Shown here one piece after another: positions 6,477 through 6,648 of a stretch of DNA of 6,648 nt (the stretch's first letter is position 1; each line of letters starts with the position of its first letter). The position numbers and the translations under genes are program-made. This DNA comes from Emcibacteraceae bacterium. GTDB taxonomy: Bacteria > Pseudomonadota > Alphaproteobacteria > Sphingomonadales > Emcibacteraceae. The notes beneath the pieces were generated by a model. The model did not search any database. It was not told the origin of the DNA and worked only from the letters and a program-made list of their open reading frames with translations. The stretch is from contig JAESUD010000126.1 of NCBI GenBank assembly GCA_016763335.1, positions 1 to 6,648 of the forward strand. The letters run 5' to 3'.

Positions 6477-6648
6477 TTAATAACCGCCGAATGATCCCAT
6501 TGGTCCGGGGAAAACCACGGGGCTTTCCGCGCCGTTCTTGGCAACCGAAACAACACCAAAATAATAATTGTCAATGACTAGATTTTCGAATGTATATGTA
6601 TCGACATCGCCGACATATTTACTATATGTCCATTTTGGCTGGTCGGTA
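6477..6648 (-). CDS. C-terminal 56 aa of a probable M28-family metallopeptidase (cut by window edge)
   Basis: A minus-strand frame enters from the right edge and ends at a TAA complementary to 6477-6479. Its tail reads as a small beta-rich module: WTYSKYVGDVDTYTFENL (6-23), then DNYYFGVVSVAKNGAESPVV (26-45) and FPGPMGSFGGY (46-56). The pattern 'D-N-Y-x-FGV-x-V-x-x-G-x-ESPVVFPGP' resembles the fibronectin-III-like C-terminus that follows the zinc-peptidase domain in secreted M28 aminopeptidase-like proteins of proteobacteria. The catalytic part lies outside the window, so family assignment is by this tail only. It converges on the permease gene and shares the hairpin at 6430-6460 as its terminator. 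Another extracellular protein with the same beta module is possible. Confidence 0.6.
   Translation of the reverse strand, partial: TDQPKWTYSKYVGDVDTYTFENLVIDNYYFGVVSVAKNGAESPVVFPGPMGSFGGY

Overview
The window looks like an ordinary chromosomal segment of an alphaproteobacterium with moderate to low GC. The taxonomic call rests on three things: a plant/alphaproteobacterial-type glutamate-cysteine ligase (about 453 aa, with the IGTEHEKF and GADGGTW signatures), a membrane-anchored retropepsin of the TIGR02281/Rickettsia APRc type, and a ubiA / rsmE / gshA neighbourhood of the kind I recall from alphaproteobacteria. A marine or host-associated lifestyle cannot be decided from the sequence.

Layout, left to right. 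Positions 1-404 (minus) hold the 5' part of ubiA, the 4-hydroxybenzoate polyprenyltransferase of ubiquinone synthesis, cut by the window edge. It is divergent from rsmE (464-1198, plus), the 16S rRNA m3U1498 methyltransferase, across a 59-nt gap with a plausible promoter. The rsmE stop overlaps by 4 nt the start of a three-helix membrane protein with a periplasmic retropepsin-like aspartic protease domain (1195-1923, plus). A large AT-rich gene on the minus strand (1925-3562) converges on the protease with one base between the stop codons. It encodes a 545-aa protein with a FemAB/BioF2-like acyltransferase core and a C-terminal GNAT-like domain.

A divergent intergenic region (3563-3778) separates that gene from gshA (best start GTG 3779, to 5140, plus). 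A 12-helix APC-superfamily amino-acid permease (5164-6447) follows 23 nt later, so the two are probably co-transcribed. Their shared hairpin terminator (6430-6460) contains the permease stop codon in its loop and can also serve the converging minus-strand gene, of which only the 3' end is present (6477-6648). Its translated tail resembles the C-terminus of secreted M28-family metallopeptidases.

Functionally, gshA and the permease suggest a small glutathione/amino-acid-supply operon, although the permease substrate is unknown. ubiA and rsmE are housekeeping genes. The protease and the double-domain acyltransferase are the least understood genes here. I see no tRNA, rRNA, CRISPR array, insertion sequence or phage gene, and no convincing evidence of a wholly new system. 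The most worthwhile leads are the rsmE-coupled retropepsin, the degenerate second GNAT domain, and the cysteine pattern and downstream permease partner of GshA.
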